A stretch of DNA of 64,000 nt from NCBI RefSeq assembly GCF_023715785.1, contig NZ_JAMBOX010000001.1:310001-374000 (forward strand). Reading direction: 5' to 3'. The stretch comes from Neobacillus niacini. Lineage in GTDB: Bacteria; Bacillota; Bacilli; Bacillales; Cytobacillaceae. The notes beneath the pieces are model-generated. The model was given only the letters and a program-made list of their open reading frames with translations, did not search any database and was not told the origin of the DNA. A program made the position numbers and the translations under genes. Positions 61,754 through 64,000 of this stretch are shown here, piece after piece (position 1 is the first letter of the stretch; each line of letters starts with the position of its first letter).

Positions 61754-62528
61754 GGACCTCATCCTCCTTACCTAAATACGCTTCTTGTACGGCAGGATGA
61801 TTTTGAATCTCGTTCGGTGTGCCCTCGGCAATTTTCTTTCCAAAATTGATGACACAGATTTTTTCACAAACCTCCATCACCAGGTTCATATCGTGCTCGA
61901 CGAGTAAAATCGTGACTTCAAACTTGTCACGTATCTTTTTAATCAAATCCGTCAAGGTTTGCGTTTCACTATGGTTCATCCCGGCCGCCGGCTCATCAAG
62001 AATAATCATTTTCGGGTCGGACATTAACGCTCGGCCTAATTCAATCAGCTTCATGACGCCGTATGGCTGAGCCGCCCCCGGTAAATGCTCAATCCCGCGA
62101 ATCCCAAGGAAATCCATGATCTCCAGGGCCTTATCACGAATCCGCTTTTCTTCCCTTTTAACGGACGGAAGCCGCAGTCCTTGTGCAAAAAAGCCGCCCT
62201 TGGTCATGCTGTGCTGCCCGATAATCAGGTTTTCAAGAACGGTTAGGTTTTTAAATAACTCTACGTTTTGGAAGGTACGTACCAACCCGATATCCACCAT
62301 TTGATGAACCTTGTAATTTAATAGATTTACATTTCCTTGAAAAGTAAGCTTACCTTGGTCTGCCGTATAGAAACGGCTGATACAGTTGAACACGGTTGTT
62401 TTCCCGGCACCGTTCGGTCCAATCAGGCCATAGATGCTTCCTTTTTCCACCGATAAGCTTAGGTCATCAATCGCCTTTAGACCACCAAAGCTGATCGATA
62501 GATTCTCGACTTGTAGTATTGGCTCCAT
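61746..62528 (-). CDS. livG: ABC transporter ATPase, LivG-like
   Basis: 260 residues. Walker A GPNGAGKTTVFNC, Walker B MIILDEPAAGMNHSET and H-loop LVEHDMNLVMEVC, the LivG pattern; the signature motif is replaced by the LivG-type LPGAAQPYGVMKLIELGRAL. Two bases from the permease gene upstream. Confidence 0.93.
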   Translation of the reverse strand: MEPILQVENLSISFGGLKAIDDLSLSVEKGSIYGLIGPNGAGKTTVFNCISRFYTADQGKLTFQGNVNLLNYKVHQMVDIGLVRTFQNVELFKNLTVLENLIIGQHSMTKGGFFAQGLRLPSVKREEKRIRDKALEIMDFLGIRGIEHLPGAAQPYGVMKLIELGRALMSDPKMIILDEPAAGMNHSETQTLTDLIKKIRDKFEVTILLVEHDMNLVMEVCEKICVINFGKKIAEGTPNEIQNHPAVQEAYLGKEDEVHA

Positions 62529-62530
62529 GG

Positions 62531-63532
62531 TTATCCCTCCATTTCCTTCGGTATCGGCTGCTTCTGCCGTTTAAGCAGTGATGCTTTTATCTGGGTGCTG
62601 ATTCTGGCAAGACCGTACGGGAAAAATAGGATGACTAACACAAGCGCAACACCGGTAAAAATGCTGGCAACATTTTTAATATTCTGAAGCCACTCAATAT
62701 CCTTAACAAATTCCGGGATAAACACGATAAACGCCGCCCCTAGAACACTTCCTGGGATTGAAGCAAGGCCGCCGATTACCACCATTGCCAATAGATTTAA
62801 CGAAACATCAATGCCCCATTGGTTCGGCTCGGTAAACCGGATCAAGTGAACATATAACGAACCGCCAATCCCCGCATAAAATGTGCTCAACGCAAACGCG
62901 ATTAATTTGTATTTGAACAAGCTGACGCCCATCGCCTGGGCCGCATGCTCGCTGTCACGCATCGCGATTAACGCCCGGCCAGTTTTTGAAGATAGTAGAT
63001 TATGAGCAAATAAGATTAACAGGACGCAGACAATGACCACTAACACAAAGAAATGTTCCCGCTCCCGTAACGCAAAGCCGAAGATCTCCGGCGTAACCGC
63101 TCGTGCCCCGGAAAATCCATTCGTGAAGCCAATCCATTCTTTAAAGGTCTGCTGCAGGGCGACGCCAAAGCCCAAGGTAGCAATCGCCAAATAGTGACCT
63201 TCCAACCTGAGCGCGACTAGCCCCAGGATGAGGCCGACGACCATCGGGATGACACCAGCTAACAGTAAACTGGCTAAAAACGGTAATTCAAAGTTGGAGG
63301 TGAAATAGGCCGATATGTAAGCCCCCAGCCCCATGAACGCGGCATGGCCAAGTGAAATTTGTCCGGCATAGCCTAGCAAAATATTAAATCCGATGGCAAC
63401 GATCGCATAAATCACAATCAGATTTAACATCGTCAACGTCGACCGGTCCATATCGGTTACGAGCGGAATCATCGCCACGATCAGTCCAGTCAGGATATAG
63501 AGAAATGGTTTGTTCTGTAGTATTCCCTTCAC
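62531..63532 (-). CDS. livM: ABC transporter permease, LivM-like
   Basis: 333 residues with about nine hydrophobic helices; NILLGYAGQISLGHAAFMGLGAY and GGSLYVHLIRFTEPNQWGID with GGLASIPGSVLGAAFIV are LivM signatures. GTG-type or ATG start near 63532 within CACGCG context; three bases after the LivH-like stop. Confidence 0.92.
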   Translation of the reverse strand: MKGILQNKPFLYILTGLIVAMIPLVTDMDRSTLTMLNLIVIYAIVAIGFNILLGYAGQISLGHAAFMGLGAYISAYFTSNFELPFLASLLLAGVIPMVVGLILGLVALRLEGHYLAIATLGFGVALQQTFKEWIGFTNGFSGARAVTPEIFGFALREREHFFVLVVIVCVLLILFAHNLLSSKTGRALIAMRDSEHAAQAMGVSLFKYKLIAFALSTFYAGIGGSLYVHLIRFTEPNQWGIDVSLNLLAMVVIGGLASIPGSVLGAAFIVFIPEFVKDIEWLQNIKNVASIFTGVALVLVILFFPYGLARISTQIKASLLKRQKQPIPKEMEG

Positions 63533-63535
63533 GCG

Positions 63536-64000
63536 TTACACCTTCTTTCGGTGGACTTTGCCGAACAGTCCTGTCGGTTTGACAATTAAGATGATAATCA
63601 ATAAGGCATAAACAATGACGGTTTTCCATTGCAAGGAAATGTAATAGCCTACCAGGTTATCAAATACCCCGATGACAAAGCCGCCGACAACCGGTCCGAC
63701 AAACGAACCGAAGCCTCCCAGTACCGCGGCGATAAACGATTTCAAATGGACCTCCGCCATCATCGTCGTCGAGACGTTCGTTGTTGGGGCAATGAGCACG
63801 CCGGCAATCGCCCCAAGAACGGTAGCGATAATCCATGACAAGGAATACACCTTGGAAACCGGAACTCCCATCAATTTCGCCGTTGTTTCATTTTGCGCCG
63901 TTGCCCGAATCGCAATGCCCATCAACGTGTTTTTAATCATATAGAATAGGATTGCCATGATCACCAGTGTGATCGAAATGATAAAGATTGCATTCGGCTG
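63536..64000 (-). CDS. livH: ABC transporter permease, LivH-like (runs off the window)
   Basis: The last 154 codons are visible; the frame continues beyond 64000. NTLMGIAIRATAQNETTAKLMG is the LivH coupling loop, then several hydrophobic helices (AVLGGFGSFVGPVVGGFVIG) and a basic end VHRKKV. Pairs with LivM. Confidence 0.9.
   Translation of the reverse strand, partial: QPNAIFIISITLVIMAILFYMIKNTLMGIAIRATAQNETTAKLMGVPVSKVYSLSWIIATVLGAIAGVLIAPTTNVSTTMMAEVHLKSFIAAVLGGFGSFVGPVVGGFVIGVFDNLVGYYISLQWKTVIVYALLIIILIVKPTGLFGKVHRKKV

Overview
The window looks like a chromosome segment of a spore-forming Bacillaceae (Bacillus sensu lato, Neobacillus-like). The reasons are low to moderate GC, strong AGGAGG-type ribosome sites, a Spo0E-family phosphatase, YetF/CBO0543/DUF6366-type small Bacillus families, and a peptidoglycan-recycling cluster resembling the B. 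subtilis ybb/mur locus. The genus call is an inference.

1-13.6 kb: mixed core genes. These are an edge fragment of a BglG/PRD-type regulator, a LysR regulator divergent from a TSUP (sulfite-exporter-like) permease, a DRE-TIM aldolase-like protein, a 1073-residue PAS-GGDEF-EAL-PAS-PAS-histidine kinase, a CBS protein with an RNxxxH motif, a Cof-type phosphatase, a YetF-like membrane protein, an SDR protein, a glycerate kinase pseudogene carrying two lesions, and a membrane diguanylate cyclase.

13.6-25.2 kb: amino-sugar/muropeptide catabolism on the minus strand. Order of transcription: AmiE/YbbE-like hydrolase, GNAT remnant and MurR-type regulator; then a separate promoter with two operators driving MurQ, PTS EIIB, EIIC, a small membrane protein, AnmK, EIIA, MupG, a GlcNAc-type kinase, a second RpiR regulator and a GH4 glycosidase. 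A palindrome TGAAAT-N3-RTTTCA lies at both promoters and probably ties them to one regulator. Three gene remnants (kinase 5' end, GNAT, regulator 3' end) show past deletions.

25.2-31 kb: glycolate oxidase genes glcDF, an opposing spo0E-like gene, and an EAL protein whose N-terminus reads as a Spo0E-like domain.

31-37.4 kb: a seven-gene co-directional block: Ig-like surface protein, FecCD permease, ABC ATPase, binding lipoprotein, TiaS-like protein, small Cys protein, and an Ig-like protein with an LPATA sorting-like motif. I cannot name its substrate; it is the best candidate here for an undescribed system.

37.4-46 kb: an EamA permease, a polar amino-acid ABC importer with an M20 deacylase, a class B PBP and two CBO0543-like membrane proteins.

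46-55.3 kb: an accessory island bounded by about 56-bp inverted repeats. It holds a group II intron whose protein gene has lost its reverse-transcriptase core, a signal peptidase I, three small genes, a frameshifted polysaccharide deacetylase, a frameshifted IS110-family element and a sulfatase. Recurrent GGGCGC / GGGCCA hairpin repeats follow most of the small genes, and the IS110 element appears to sit inside one copy.

55.3-64 kb: a minus-strand run of a branched-chain-type ABC importer (livHMGF and livK-like), an alpha/beta hydrolase, a KAS III-like enzyme, a CoA-transferase, a MaoC hydratase and an internally deleted fabV. It is probably uptake and CoA-linked breakdown of an organic acid. 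No tRNA, rRNA or CRISPR array was seen.
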